64,000 bases of DNA from an uncultured Prevotellaceae bacterium (lineage in GTDB: Bacteria > Bacteroidota > Bacteroidia > Bacteroidales > Bacteroidaceae): the NCBI GenBank assembly GCA_900316585.1, contig ONDM01000005.1, positions 1-64,000 of the forward strand. The letters are read 5' to 3'. Positions 46,050-54,204 of the stretch are shown here, in pieces. Position 1 is the first letter of the stretch, and every line of letters starts with the position of its first letter. The position numbers and the translations under genes are program-made. A model generated the notes under the pieces. The model saw only the letters and a list, made by a program, of their open reading frames with translations, searched no databases and had not been told where the DNA came from.

Positions 46050-46967
46050 ATGCCATTAACATTACCCGATAGATTACCTGCTATTGAGCTACTCAAGAAT
46101 GAGAACATCTTCGTGATGGATAATTCACGGGCAGAGGGCCAGGATATTCGTCCCCTGAAGATTGTGATTCTCAACTTGATGCCGATAAAGATTACAACAG
46201 AGACCGATTTGGTGCGAATCCTTTCGAACACTCCGTTGCAGTTGGAGATTACCTTTATGAAGTTAAAGAGTCATACCTCCAAGAATACACCTATCGAACA
46301 TATGATGGCATTTTATAAGGATTTTGAATTACTGCGTTCACAGCACTTCGATGGTATGATTATCACCGGAGCGCCTGTGGAGCAGTTGGAATTTGACGAA
46401 GTGTTCTATTGGCCTGAGATGACAGATATCTTCAGTTGGGCTAAGACACATGTCACTTCAACCTTGTATATTTGCTGGGCAGCTTTTGCAGGAATGTTTC
46501 ATCATTATGGTATACCTAAGTATGATACTCCTAAGAAAGTGTTTGGTGTCTTTGAACAGCATATTCTGAAACCTCGTTGTCCACTTTTCCGAGGCTTTGA
46601 TGATACTTTCTTTATGCCTCATAGTCGGCACACAGAGTGCAGAAGGGAGGATATAGAGAAGATAGAGGGTCTGGAAATCCTGGCAGAGTCTCAGGAATCG
46701 GGTGTCTGTATTTCTATGGCTCGTGAAGGCCGTGAGATTTATATCACAGGTCATCCGGAATATTCACCTCATACTTTAGACAATGAGTATAAGCGTGACT
46801 TGGGAAAGGGGTTACCTATTCAAGTGCCTGAGAATTATTATCGTGACAATGACCCTGATAAAGGGCCTTTGGTGCACTGGAGAGCTCATGCGAATCTGTT
46901 GTACAATAACTGGATAAATTACTACGTATATCAGATGACTCCTTACGATATAGACCAAATCCGATGA
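46050..46967 (+). CDS. metA: homoserine O-acyltransferase, acetyl-type by Glu111
   Basis: MetA (305 aa) acylates homoserine at the first step of methionine synthesis. The acyl-enzyme Cys142 (YICWAAFAG) and the His235/Glu237 pair (GHPEYS) are at the canonical numbers. Position 111 is Glu (TGAPVEQLEF), which in characterised MetA proteins selects acetyl-CoA, while Gly selects succinyl-CoA. I therefore predict homoserine O-acetyltransferase activity despite the usual succinyltransferase name. It overlaps the U32 gene by 4 nt. Confidence 0.95.
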   Translation: MPLTLPDRLPAIELLKNENIFVMDNSRAEGQDIRPLKIVILNLMPIKITTETDLVRILSNTPLQLEITFMKLKSHTSKNTPIEHMMAFYKDFELLRSQHFDGMIITGAPVEQLEFDEVFYWPEMTDIFSWAKTHVTSTLYICWAAFAGMFHHYGIPKYDTPKKVFGVFEQHILKPRCPLFRGFDDTFFMPHSRHTECRREDIEKIEGLEILAESQESGVCISMAREGREIYITGHPEYSPHTLDNEYKRDLGKGLPIQVPENYYRDNDPDKGPLVHWRAHANLLYNNWINYYVYQMTPYDIDQIR

Positions 46968-48796
46968 AAGAATGCCGTAAGATAGAGTTACTGGCTCCTG
47001 CCAAGAATGTAGAGACTGGGATGGAAGCCATCAGACATGGAGCTGATGCTGTGTATATAGGGGCAGAGAAATATGGTGCCCGTGCAGCTGCAGGGAATTC
47101 GTTGGAGGATTTGGCGCTTCTGGTGGATTATGCTCATCTCTATCGTGTCAGAGTTTATGTTACGGTAAATACGATCCTCAAGGATGAGGAACTTCCTGAT
47201 GTGGAGCAGCTTATCTGGAAGTTGTATAGGATAGGAGTTGATGCTCTGATTGTTCAGGATTTGGCCTTGTTGAAAATGAATCTTCCACCTATCCCTCTAC
47301 ATGCCAGTACGCAGATGGACAATAGGTCTGCAGAAAAGGTCAGGTATTTGTATGAGATGGGATATAGGCAGGCAGTATTGGCTCGTGAATTGACTCTTGA
47401 TGAAATCAGCAAGATTCATGCAGCTGTGCCACAAATGCCTTTGGAAGTGTTCATACATGGTGCGCTATGTGTCAGTTACAGTGGTCAGTGTTATGCATCA
47501 CAGGCTTGTTTCGGTCGTAGTGCCAATAGGGGAGAGTGTGCTCAGTTCTGTCGTTTGCCCTTCGATTTGGTGGATGCTAAGGGGAGAGTTATCAGCAGGA
47601 ATAAATATCCACTTTCCCTGAAGGATATGAATCAGAGCGATAATCTGGAACAGCTATTGGATGCCGGTGTGACATCTTTGAAGATTGAAGGTCGTCTAAA
47701 AGATAATTCATATGTCAAGAATGTCACAGCTTACTATAGGAAGAAACTGGATGCCATTTTCAGTCGTAGGACAGAATATGAAAGATCTTCCTCCGGACAT
47801 TCTATCCTCAGCTTCTCACCGCAGCTTGACAAAAGTTTCAACCGTGGTTTTACAGACTATTTCTTACATGGGCGAAACGGTGATATTTGTTCTCTTAACA
47901 CTCCAAAATCTTTGGGAGAGGAGATGGGGTATGTGAAGGAATCCCGTGGTGGATTTATTGTTGTGGCTGGTACCAGGCATTTCAATAATGGCGACGGAGT
48001 TTGTTTCATAGATGAAATGGGAGAACTTCATGGATTCCGTATTAATAAGGTAGAACAGAATAGGCTTTTTCCACAGGAAAGGGTAAATATCCGTCCTCAT
48101 ACAGTTTTGTACCGGAACTACGACCATGAATTTGAGCGCTTGCTAAGTCGTCCTTCTGCTCAAAGAAAGTTGAAGGTGGATATAGTGTTTCGGGAAATTC
48201 CAGATGGCTTTTTATTGGGATTGACTGATGAAAATGGGAATAGAGTAGCGTTACCTATTCGCATGGAAAAGCAACTGGCTCATAGTGAGCAGCGGGAGAA
48301 CCTGAAGAAACAGTTGGTCAAATTGGGAAATACTCCTTTTGAGGCCGATGATATTGAGATACAATTTTCACAGAATTATTTTATTCCTTCATCCCATTTG
48401 GCAGAGGCAAGAAGGATAGCTGTAAATAAATTAGTCCAAGTAAGGAAAATAACCTATAGGCAGGAAGTGGCACGAGTGTCGTCTTTGCATACGGGTTATT
48501 ATCAAGGACAGAACCTGACTTATTTGGCTAATGCCATGAATCGTTTTTCTGTGGAAGTATATAAGGAACAGGGTGCATCGGAAGTAGAACCGGCTTTCGA
48601 GAAGGAAGGGGTTAAAGGAGGAGCTTTGATGAATTGTCGCCATTGCATACGTTTTATGATGGGATGGTGCCCTGTACATCAGAGAAACAAGTCTCCATTT
48701 ACAGAGCCCTATAGTTTGGTCTCAAGGGATGGTAGAAGATTTCGTTTGGATTTTGATTGTAAACAGTGCCAGATGAAGGTTTATGCAGCGGAGTAG
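46964..48796 (+). CDS. U32 family protein (RNA hydroxylation type)
   Basis: A 610-aa U32 protein. The N-terminal barrel starts with IELLAPAKNVETGMEAIRHGADAVY, and the conserved cysteine cluster is Cys176, Cys182, Cys192 and Cys196 (CYASQACFGRSANRGEC). Relatives TrhP (tRNA U34) and RlhA (23S rRNA C2501) take part in prephenate-dependent RNA hydroxylation, so this is more likely than a peptidase. The size, with an extra C-terminal domain, is nearer to RlhA. The final part has a further cysteine group (CRHCIRFMMGWC). Its ATG overlaps the metA stop. Confidence 0.85.
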   Translation: MKECRKIELLAPAKNVETGMEAIRHGADAVYIGAEKYGARAAAGNSLEDLALLVDYAHLYRVRVYVTVNTILKDEELPDVEQLIWKLYRIGVDALIVQDLALLKMNLPPIPLHASTQMDNRSAEKVRYLYEMGYRQAVLARELTLDEISKIHAAVPQMPLEVFIHGALCVSYSGQCYASQACFGRSANRGECAQFCRLPFDLVDAKGRVISRNKYPLSLKDMNQSDNLEQLLDAGVTSLKIEGRLKDNSYVKNVTAYYRKKLDAIFSRRTEYERSSSGHSILSFSPQLDKSFNRGFTDYFLHGRNGDICSLNTPKSLGEEMGYVKESRGGFIVVAGTRHFNNGDGVCFIDEMGELHGFRINKVEQNRLFPQERVNIRPHTVLYRNYDHEFERLLSRPSAQRKLKVDIVFREIPDGFLLGLTDENGNRVALPIRMEKQLAHSEQRENLKKQLVKLGNTPFEADDIEIQFSQNYFIPSSHLAEARRIAVNKLVQVRKITYRQEVARVSSLHTGYYQGQNLTYLANAMNRFSVEVYKEQGASEVEPAFEKEGVKGGALMNCRHCIRFMMGWCPVHQRNKSPFTEPYSLVSRDGRRFRLDFDCKQCQMKVYAAE

Positions 48797-49745
48797 TTGG
48801 TTCCTTTTCATATTGTTGGTTTGCAGCTTTATGATAGGCTGTACCTATTCAGAACGGAGTTATGTGATGTCTGATTCTTTGGATGTCATTAGTGATTCCT
48901 TGCGTTTTGAGATGGAACATAATTACTCTATTAATTATAATTTTACCGTAATTGCTGATTCCATCATTCTTTCATCTGAACCTCAAGATTCTGATTCAAT
49001 TGTTGTGTATAAAGGTGATTTGCTGGTGGTGGCAGATTATCTTCTTATACCACACGATTCTATTGATTCCATCTTTGTTAAGGTGGCCAGGGATCAAGAA
49101 ACAATAGGTTGGACACCTGAGTCTGAACTCTTAGATAAAGTAGCTCCAGACGATCCTATTTCTTATTTTATTTATATGTTTAGTAATAGCCATTTGTTAT
49201 GGTTCTTGCTATTGATAGGGATGGCAGTCTTGGTCTATCTGTATCGAATGTCTTTGAAAAAGCCATTACAGATAGTTCATTTCAATGATATAGACAGCCC
49301 ATATCCCACTGCACTTTGTATTTTGATAGCTGTATCAGCTACTTTCTATGGCACTATTCAGCATTTTGTGCCTGATACATGGATTCATTTTTACTATAAT
49401 CCAAGTCTGAATCCATTTACTCTGCCATTTGGGCTGGGTTGTTTTGTCACTTGTGTCTGGGGCATTCTTATTTTAATTATAGCAGTCGTGGATGAAGTAT
49501 TCAAGAAACTGACTGTAGTAGATGCTTTAACATACTTGGTTGGCTTGGCTGCTATCTGTGTGGTGTGCTATATCTTTTTCACCTTTACTACATCTTACTA
49601 TATCGGGTATCTTTTTTTGGTAGTTTATATTGGATTTGCTTTATCTCGTTGCAAAGGATTTGGTGGATATGAATGTGGCATTTGTGGACATAAATTGCCT
49701 AGTAAGCACAGCCGTTGTCCAAATTGTGGGGCATTGAATGAATAA
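48783..49745 (+). CDS. lipoprotein-signal membrane protein with zinc ribbon
   Basis: A 320-aa protein starting 14 nt inside the U32 gene. It has a lipoprotein-like signal (lipobox MIGC, Cys20), an extracytoplasmic domain with an SH3-like end (IGWTPESELL, about 120), four to five membrane segments (about 137-290) and a C-terminal zinc ribbon with two CxxC pairs (CGICGHKLPSKHSRCPNCG). I do not recognise a function. The mix of lipid anchor, helices and zinc ribbon is unusual. It is the last gene of the cstA run. Confidence 0.8.
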   Translation: MQRSSWFLFILLVCSFMIGCTYSERSYVMSDSLDVISDSLRFEMEHNYSINYNFTVIADSIILSSEPQDSDSIVVYKGDLLVVADYLLIPHDSIDSIFVKVARDQETIGWTPESELLDKVAPDDPISYFIYMFSNSHLLWFLLLIGMAVLVYLYRMSLKKPLQIVHFNDIDSPYPTALCILIAVSATFYGTIQHFVPDTWIHFYYNPSLNPFTLPFGLGCFVTCVWGILILIIAVVDEVFKKLTVVDALTYLVGLAAICVVCYIFFTFTTSYYIGYLFLVVYIGFALSRCKGFGGYECGICGHKLPSKHSRCPNCGALNE

Positions 49746-49848
49746 ATCATCTTCAGCAGTTACATCCTCATTGTATTGCTTGGAAGCTGACTTGAAAGCC
49801 ACAAGACAAGAAAAAATGGGGATGTTTGATGATTTTTTTAATAATTGG

Positions 49849-49880
49849 TTTGGTTAAACAAATAAAAAGTCCTACTTTTG
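49849..49880 (+). promoter_or_regulatory. promoter of the tRNA operon
   Basis: TTTG (49849-49852) and TACTTTTG (49873-49880) are 20 bp apart, a full consensus match 26 nt before the first tRNA. Confidence 0.85.
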
Positions 49881-49906
49881 CACCCGCTTTAGGAATGAAA
49901 CCTAAT

Positions 49907-49983
49907 GGTGCGTTAGTTCAGTTGGTTAGAATATCTGCCTGTCACGCAGGGGGTCACGAGTTCGAGCCTCGTACGCACCGCCA
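49907..49983 (+). tRNA. tRNA-Asp (GTC)
   Basis: Acceptor GGTGCGT pairs with ACGCACC, the anticodon loop is CTGTCAC, and the T arm has GTTCGAGCC. Discriminator G is followed by an encoded CCA (49981-49983). Confidence 0.97.
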
Positions 49984-50010
49984 ACAAAATGTTTCTCTTA
50001 AGAGCAGCTT

Positions 50011-50082
<72 letters not shown>

Positions 50083-50107
50083 CTTGGTCGGAAACGATCT
50101 ATTGGCC

Positions 50108-50182
50108 GGTCCCTTCGTCTATCGGTTAGGACGAGAGATTTTCATTCTCTAAAGAGGAGTTCGACTCTCCTAGGGACTACCA
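50108..50182 (+). tRNA. tRNA-Glu (TTC)
   Basis: Acceptor GGTCCCT pairs with AGGGACT (first pair G-U); anticodon arm AGAGA-TTTTCAT-TCTCT gives TTC. Discriminator A and encoded CCA (50180-50182). Confidence 0.97.
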
Positions 50183-50196
50183 CCATTTTGCTTGAA

Positions 50197-50269
50197 ACGG
50201 GAGTAGTTCAGTTGGTAGAGCACTGGTCTCCAAAACCAGGTGTCGGGAGTTCGAGTCTCTCCTCCCGTG
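50197..50269 (+). tRNA. tRNA-Trp (CCA)
   Basis: Acceptor ACGGGAG pairs with CTCCCGT; anticodon arm CTGGT-CTCCAAA-ACCAG gives CCA. Discriminator G; the next bases are CAT, so no full CCA is encoded. Confidence 0.97.
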
Positions 50270-50288
50270 CATGAAGATGGAAAAGATT

Positions 50289-50363
50289 CGGGGTGTGGCT
50301 CAGTCCGGTTAGAGCACCTGCTTTGGGAGCAGGGGGTCGTGGGTTCGAATCCCGCTACCCCGA
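50289..50363 (+). tRNA. tRNA-Pro (TGG)
   Basis: Acceptor CGGGGTG pairs with TACCCCG; anticodon arm CCTGC-TTTGGGA-GCAGG gives TGG. Discriminator A; no encoded CCA. Confidence 0.97.
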
Positions 50364-50364
50364 C

Positions 50365-50402
50365 AAAAAAGAAGGGAATGATAACCATTCCCTTCTTTTT
50401 TG
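50365..50402. terminator. terminator of the tRNA operon
   Basis: A perfect 16-bp stem (AAAAAAGAAGGGAATG, 50365-50380, with 50386-50401) around a 5-nt loop starts 2 nt after tRNA-Pro. It is symmetrical and can also end the minus-strand fimbrillin-like transcript. Confidence 0.95.
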
Positions 50403-50452
50403 TATGTCTCAAGAGCATTTCTTTGCAGGAATTACTCTTATGTCAAAAGTGC

Positions 50453-51991
50453 TTAGAAGTGCAACAATGGCCGCACAAAGTATGAACTCAGCTTGTAGTT
50501 TGCGTATACTCCTCCTGTGGCAAACTGAATGTACCATGCTCTGTTCTCTTCTCGTTCTGCACAGCACCAGTATCCTCTGGCTTCAAAATCATTGAATGGA
50601 GGAAGTGACTTTGTTGATAGAATACCCAAACGGCTCTGGGCATACAATAAAGCCATCTCTCCACCTGAAGGACAGTACCAACGTTTGTTGCTGATGCCAG
50701 AAATACTGTAAGCTGCTGCTTGTCCACATGCTCCGTAAATGATAGCGGAAGAATCTGCATATGCTGTATTTTCTTTACCGTCAAAGTCACTGAGAAGTCC
50801 TGAAGTCGGCCAAGTGTCAATGCGCCCGTCTTCTGTTAATGACAGGTTTATATGACCTGTTTCAAAATAGGCTGAAGGTGATTTCCCATCCCAGTATGGT
50901 AGGAAACCTTCTTCCAACGAACCATCAGCAGTAGTGAAGTCAGGCATGCCTGCGATATTGTACTGAATAGTAGACCAAGTCTTACCTGTGGAGTTTACAT
51001 CATTTAAAGCCACAATTCTTCCATGGAAAGAAGAAGTGAGAGCTCGGTTAATATCCCCATCTTCAGTATCGGTCAAGGCAAATACAATTCCAATACACTT
51101 TTTATTCTCGTTCAAGTCAGAAGAGACAGTCATGTCGCTGTAAAAATAGTCTCCTATATGCGCTAGACTGTTTTCTTTAGTACAGTCGAAAGTCCAATTG
51201 TAATGCTTACCTGCTTCAATGGCTGTCTCTTCGGCATTATTGCCTAAGTAAATGGAACCATCAGCAGTGAAGACAGAAGCCTCTATCAGCACGTCCTCTG
51301 TAGGTATCATTGCCAATATTGCAGACCCATTAAGTCCCTTACTGTTCTTAATTACCATGTTGTTGTTAGTACCACTTTCATAGACTTTCTTCCTGAAATT
51401 AAAGGTTCTCTGGCCAAATAGGCTGCCTTCTTTAGCACGGAATTCAATTTTGACAATATCGTTGATGGGGCTTCCATTGTAATGGAAATCCATTTCTGCT
51501 ACAGCCAGAATTGCTTTCATCGTTGCCTTGGCTGTAACACTTAAATCATTCATGGTTACAGAAGAACAGAATCCAAATCTGTAATTCAGAACTGTGCTTT
51601 CAGTACCATCTTGTGACATGACAGAGAGGACTTGGGTAATAGTGTCACTATGTTCTGTAGAAAGTGCACTGGCAGGATAGAAGAATGCAAAATTATTCCC
51701 AGATGTCATATTCAGCATGTTGCCAGAGAACTTCTGGGAAGAGGTGTTATAGTTCAAGGTCTCGATTTTGCGGGACAGGGTTAAATTAATTCCTGCAATT
51801 TGGTCAGAAGAGTTCCATGTTAATCCTTCAGAAATGATGTAGCCATCATCTGATGGTTGGCCTGCATCTAATGTAAAACTGTAGTTAGTATCTGTTTCTG
51901 GTTCATCGTCCTTGCAAGAAACAAGGGAAAGTGTAGTCAAGAGGAAAGTGAACTTTAATAACTCGTATAATGTTTTAGTATCAAGTCTCAT
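50453..51991 (-). CDS. fimbrillin-like lipoprotein
   Basis: A 512-aa protein with a lipoprotein signal (FLLTTLSLVSC, the Cys followed by KDDEPETD). Start ATG at 51991 is chosen because the promoter element lies at 52015-52022, so an in-frame ATG at 52027 would be upstream of the transcript. The N-terminal half (LTWNSSDQIAGINL; FAFFYPASAL; AILAMIPTEDVLIEASV) resembles the fimbrillin family of Bacteroidales surface proteins. The C-terminal half (WYCPSGGEMALLYAQ; GYWCCAEREENRAWYIQF) resembles the lectin-like cap found in relatives. It may be a pilus tip or anchor component or a stand-alone surface protein. Confidence 0.8.
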   Translation of the reverse strand: MRLDTKTLYELLKFTFLLTTLSLVSCKDDEPETDTNYSFTLDAGQPSDDGYIISEGLTWNSSDQIAGINLTLSRKIETLNYNTSSQKFSGNMLNMTSGNNFAFFYPASALSTEHSDTITQVLSVMSQDGTESTVLNYRFGFCSSVTMNDLSVTAKATMKAILAVAEMDFHYNGSPINDIVKIEFRAKEGSLFGQRTFNFRKKVYESGTNNNMVIKNSKGLNGSAILAMIPTEDVLIEASVFTADGSIYLGNNAEETAIEAGKHYNWTFDCTKENSLAHIGDYFYSDMTVSSDLNENKKCIGIVFALTDTEDGDINRALTSSFHGRIVALNDVNSTGKTWSTIQYNIAGMPDFTTADGSLEEGFLPYWDGKSPSAYFETGHINLSLTEDGRIDTWPTSGLLSDFDGKENTAYADSSAIIYGACGQAAAYSISGISNKRWYCPSGGEMALLYAQSRLGILSTKSLPPFNDFEARGYWCCAEREENRAWYIQFATGGVYANYKLSSYFVRPLLHF

Positions 51992-52014
51992 CGTATATTT
52001 GCTAAAAATTTTTG

Positions 52015-52046
52015 CAAAATTAGTCAAAAAAAGGTTCGTGACACAA
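52015..52046 (-). promoter_or_regulatory. promoter of the fimbrillin-like gene
   Basis: On the minus strand TTG (52046-52044) and TAATTTTG (52022-52015) are 21 bp apart, 23 nt before ATG 51991. Confidence 0.7.
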
Positions 52047-52179
52047 TTATTTTAGACAAAATGTCTTAATACGTATCTTAAAAGGATTGTATGCACTAAA
52101 AAAGTTTTAAAGTTTAACTTTGTTTTCCTAAAATATGTGTATCTTTACACAAATTATTGGAAAAAAAGGATATTAAATT

Positions 52180-52641
52180 ATGAAAAAGCTATTCTTAACG
52201 TTGTTGATGTGTGTTTCAGTTTTTACTGTTTCTGCACAATTGAAAACTGTAGATTTAAGGGTTGGAGTACGTAATACTTTCGGAATAGGAGGTGGAATAA
52301 CCATTGGAATTCTGGATTTTGTGGATTTTGCTCCTAATTTCAATTATTTTTTCACAGAAAATGGATCCACATTCTCTGCTGATGCAGATTTTCATTACAA
52401 TATAGAGATAGATGATTTGTGGGAAATTTACCCATTAGCGGGTGGCTGTCTTGTTCATGGAAGAAATCGTGATGGTGATGGTGACACCCGTAATAAGTTA
52501 GGCACTAACGTAGGTGGAGGTGTACGTTATTTTCTCACTGACCAAGTTAACGTTTTCGGAGAGATTAAGCATCAATTCTTATTTGACTCTGATAAGATGG
52601 ACAAGACTTGTTTTGCCATAGGTGTCAATCTTGTCCTTTAA
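52180..52641 (+). CDS. small secreted beta-barrel protein
   Basis: A 153-aa protein with signal peptide (KKLFLTLLMCVSVFTVSAQ) and alternating strands ending in CFAIGVNLVL, like a small outer-membrane barrel. A weak -7 element (TATCTTTA, 52140-52147) lies upstream. It is monocistronic, with a terminator 22 nt after the stop. No function is recognised. Confidence 0.8.
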   Translation: MKKLFLTLLMCVSVFTVSAQLKTVDLRVGVRNTFGIGGGITIGILDFVDFAPNFNYFFTENGSTFSADADFHYNIEIDDLWEIYPLAGGCLVHGRNRDGDGDTRNKLGTNVGGGVRYFLTDQVNVFGEIKHQFLFDSDKMDKTCFAIGVNLVL

Positions 52642-52662
52642 AAGAAATAGTAGAAAGATAAT

Positions 52663-52705
52663 AATGGTCGGCAAGCGAAAGCATAGGTTTGCTGACCATT
52701 TTTTT
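52663..52705 (+). terminator. terminator after the small barrel gene
   Basis: AATGGTCGGCAA (52663-52674) pairs with TTGCTGACCATT (52689-52700) with one G-U pair, followed by a T-run. Confidence 0.88.
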
Positions 52706-52777
52706 GCACTATTTGTCTAATCCCGATACTTTAGACTGTAAGGTGGCTTCTTTCTTTTTATTAATAAAATATTTCGT

Positions 52778-52785
52778 TACCTTTG
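52778..52785 (+). promoter_or_regulatory. -7 element for radA
   Basis: TACCTTTG fits TAnnTTTG, 18 nt before ATG 52804. The implied 5' leader is only about 12 nt. The -33 match is weak. Confidence 0.5.
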
Positions 52786-52803
52786 TATCCAAATGGAATG
52801 CCC

Positions 52804-54204
52804 ATGGCTAAAGATAAGATTGTATACGTTTGTAAGGAATGTGGACAAGAATCTCCAAAATGGATAGGCCGTTGTCCATCATGTGGTCAGTGGAACACAT
52901 ATATAGAGCAGGTCGTTCGAAAAGATTCTGCCTCTATTCGTTTTTTGCCAGGTGGATTAGATACTGAGTTAGATAATAATAAACCTAGGAATCTTCGTGA
53001 AATAGAGACTAATGCTGTTCCTCGCATTGACATGAAAGATGCCGAATTGAATCGTGTTTTGGGTGGAGGTCTCGTTCCAGGATCATTAGTGCTTTTAGGT
53101 GGTGAACCTGGTATAGGCAAGTCTACTTTGATTCTTCAGACTGTGATGAACCTTTGGCATTTAAAGGTTCTTTATGTCAGTGGTGAAGAAAGTGCTCAGC
53201 AGCTGAAACTTCGTGCTGATCGCCTCCAGACTAAAGGGCAAAGTCAAGAAACTGATGAAAATCAAGAATGCCTTATTGTGTGTGAAACTTCTTTGGAGAA
53301 GATTTTCACCCATGTCAAGAACACGCAGCCACAATTGCTGGTAATAGACTCTATTCAGACTATTTCTACTGAGTCTGTGGATTCTTCTCCAGGGAGCATT
53401 TCTCAGGTCCGTGAATGTGCAGCCTTGTTGTTGAAATTTGCCAAAACATATAATGTGCCCGTTATTTTGATAGGTCATATCAATAAAGAAGGAACATTGG
53501 CAGGACCGAAGGTGTTGGAGCATATTGTAGATACGGTTTTGCAGTTTGAAGGTGACCAACATTATCTGTATCGGATTTTGAGGAGTATAAAAAATAGGTT
53601 TGGCAGCACCTCTGAGCTAGGTATCTATGAGATGCGTGCAGATGGCCTGCGTCAGGTCAGTAATCCTTCAGAATTGCTGTTAAGTGAAAGTCATGAAGGA
53701 TTGAGCGGAGTTGCCGTATCGTCTGCTATTGAAGGTGTCCGTCCATTTCTGATAGAGACTCAGGCTTTGGTTAGCACTGCAGCATATGGAAATCCTCAGC
53801 GAAGTGCAACGGGTTTTGATATTCGTAGGTTGAACATGCTTTTGGCCGTACTGGAAAAGCGGATAGGTTTCAAGTTGGCACAGAAAGATGTATTCTTGAA
53901 TATAGCAGGTGGCTTGAGGGTAAGTGATCCTGCAATTGACTTATCTGTCATTGCTGCGGTGTTGTCCAGTAACCTAGATTCAGGTATAGAGTCCGATGTC
54001 TGTATGGCTGGTGAAGTAGGGCTTAGTGGAGAGATTCGGCCGGTAGCTCGCATTGAGCAGCGTATATCTGAGGCAGAGAAACTGGGATTTAAACGTATGC
54101 TAGTGCCGAAGGGTAATATGCAAGGACTGGATAAAAAGCATTTCAAGATAGAATTGATTGCAGTAAGGAAAGTAGAAGAAGCATTACGCGAACTTTTTGG
54201 ATAA
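52804..54204 (+). CDS. radA: DNA repair protein RadA
   Basis: RadA/Sms (466 aa) is a DnaB-like ATPase that helps branch migration in recombination. The N-terminal zinc finger is Cys10/13/24/27, Walker A is GGEPGIGKST, the KNRFG motif is present (KNRFGSTSELG) and a Lon-like C-terminal domain follows. ATG 52804 gives the usual MAKDK start; ATG 52798 is possible. The FAD protein starts immediately after its stop codon. Confidence 0.96.
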   Translation: MAKDKIVYVCKECGQESPKWIGRCPSCGQWNTYIEQVVRKDSASIRFLPGGLDTELDNNKPRNLREIETNAVPRIDMKDAELNRVLGGGLVPGSLVLLGGEPGIGKSTLILQTVMNLWHLKVLYVSGEESAQQLKLRADRLQTKGQSQETDENQECLIVCETSLEKIFTHVKNTQPQLLVIDSIQTISTESVDSSPGSISQVRECAALLLKFAKTYNVPVILIGHINKEGTLAGPKVLEHIVDTVLQFEGDQHYLYRILRSIKNRFGSTSELGIYEMRADGLRQVSNPSELLLSESHEGLSGVAVSSAIEGVRPFLIETQALVSTAAYGNPQRSATGFDIRRLNMLLAVLEKRIGFKLAQKDVFLNIAGGLRVSDPAIDLSVIAAVLSSNLDSGIESDVCMAGEVGLSGEIRPVARIEQRISEAEKLGFKRMLVPKGNMQGLDKKHFKIELIAVRKVEEALRELFG

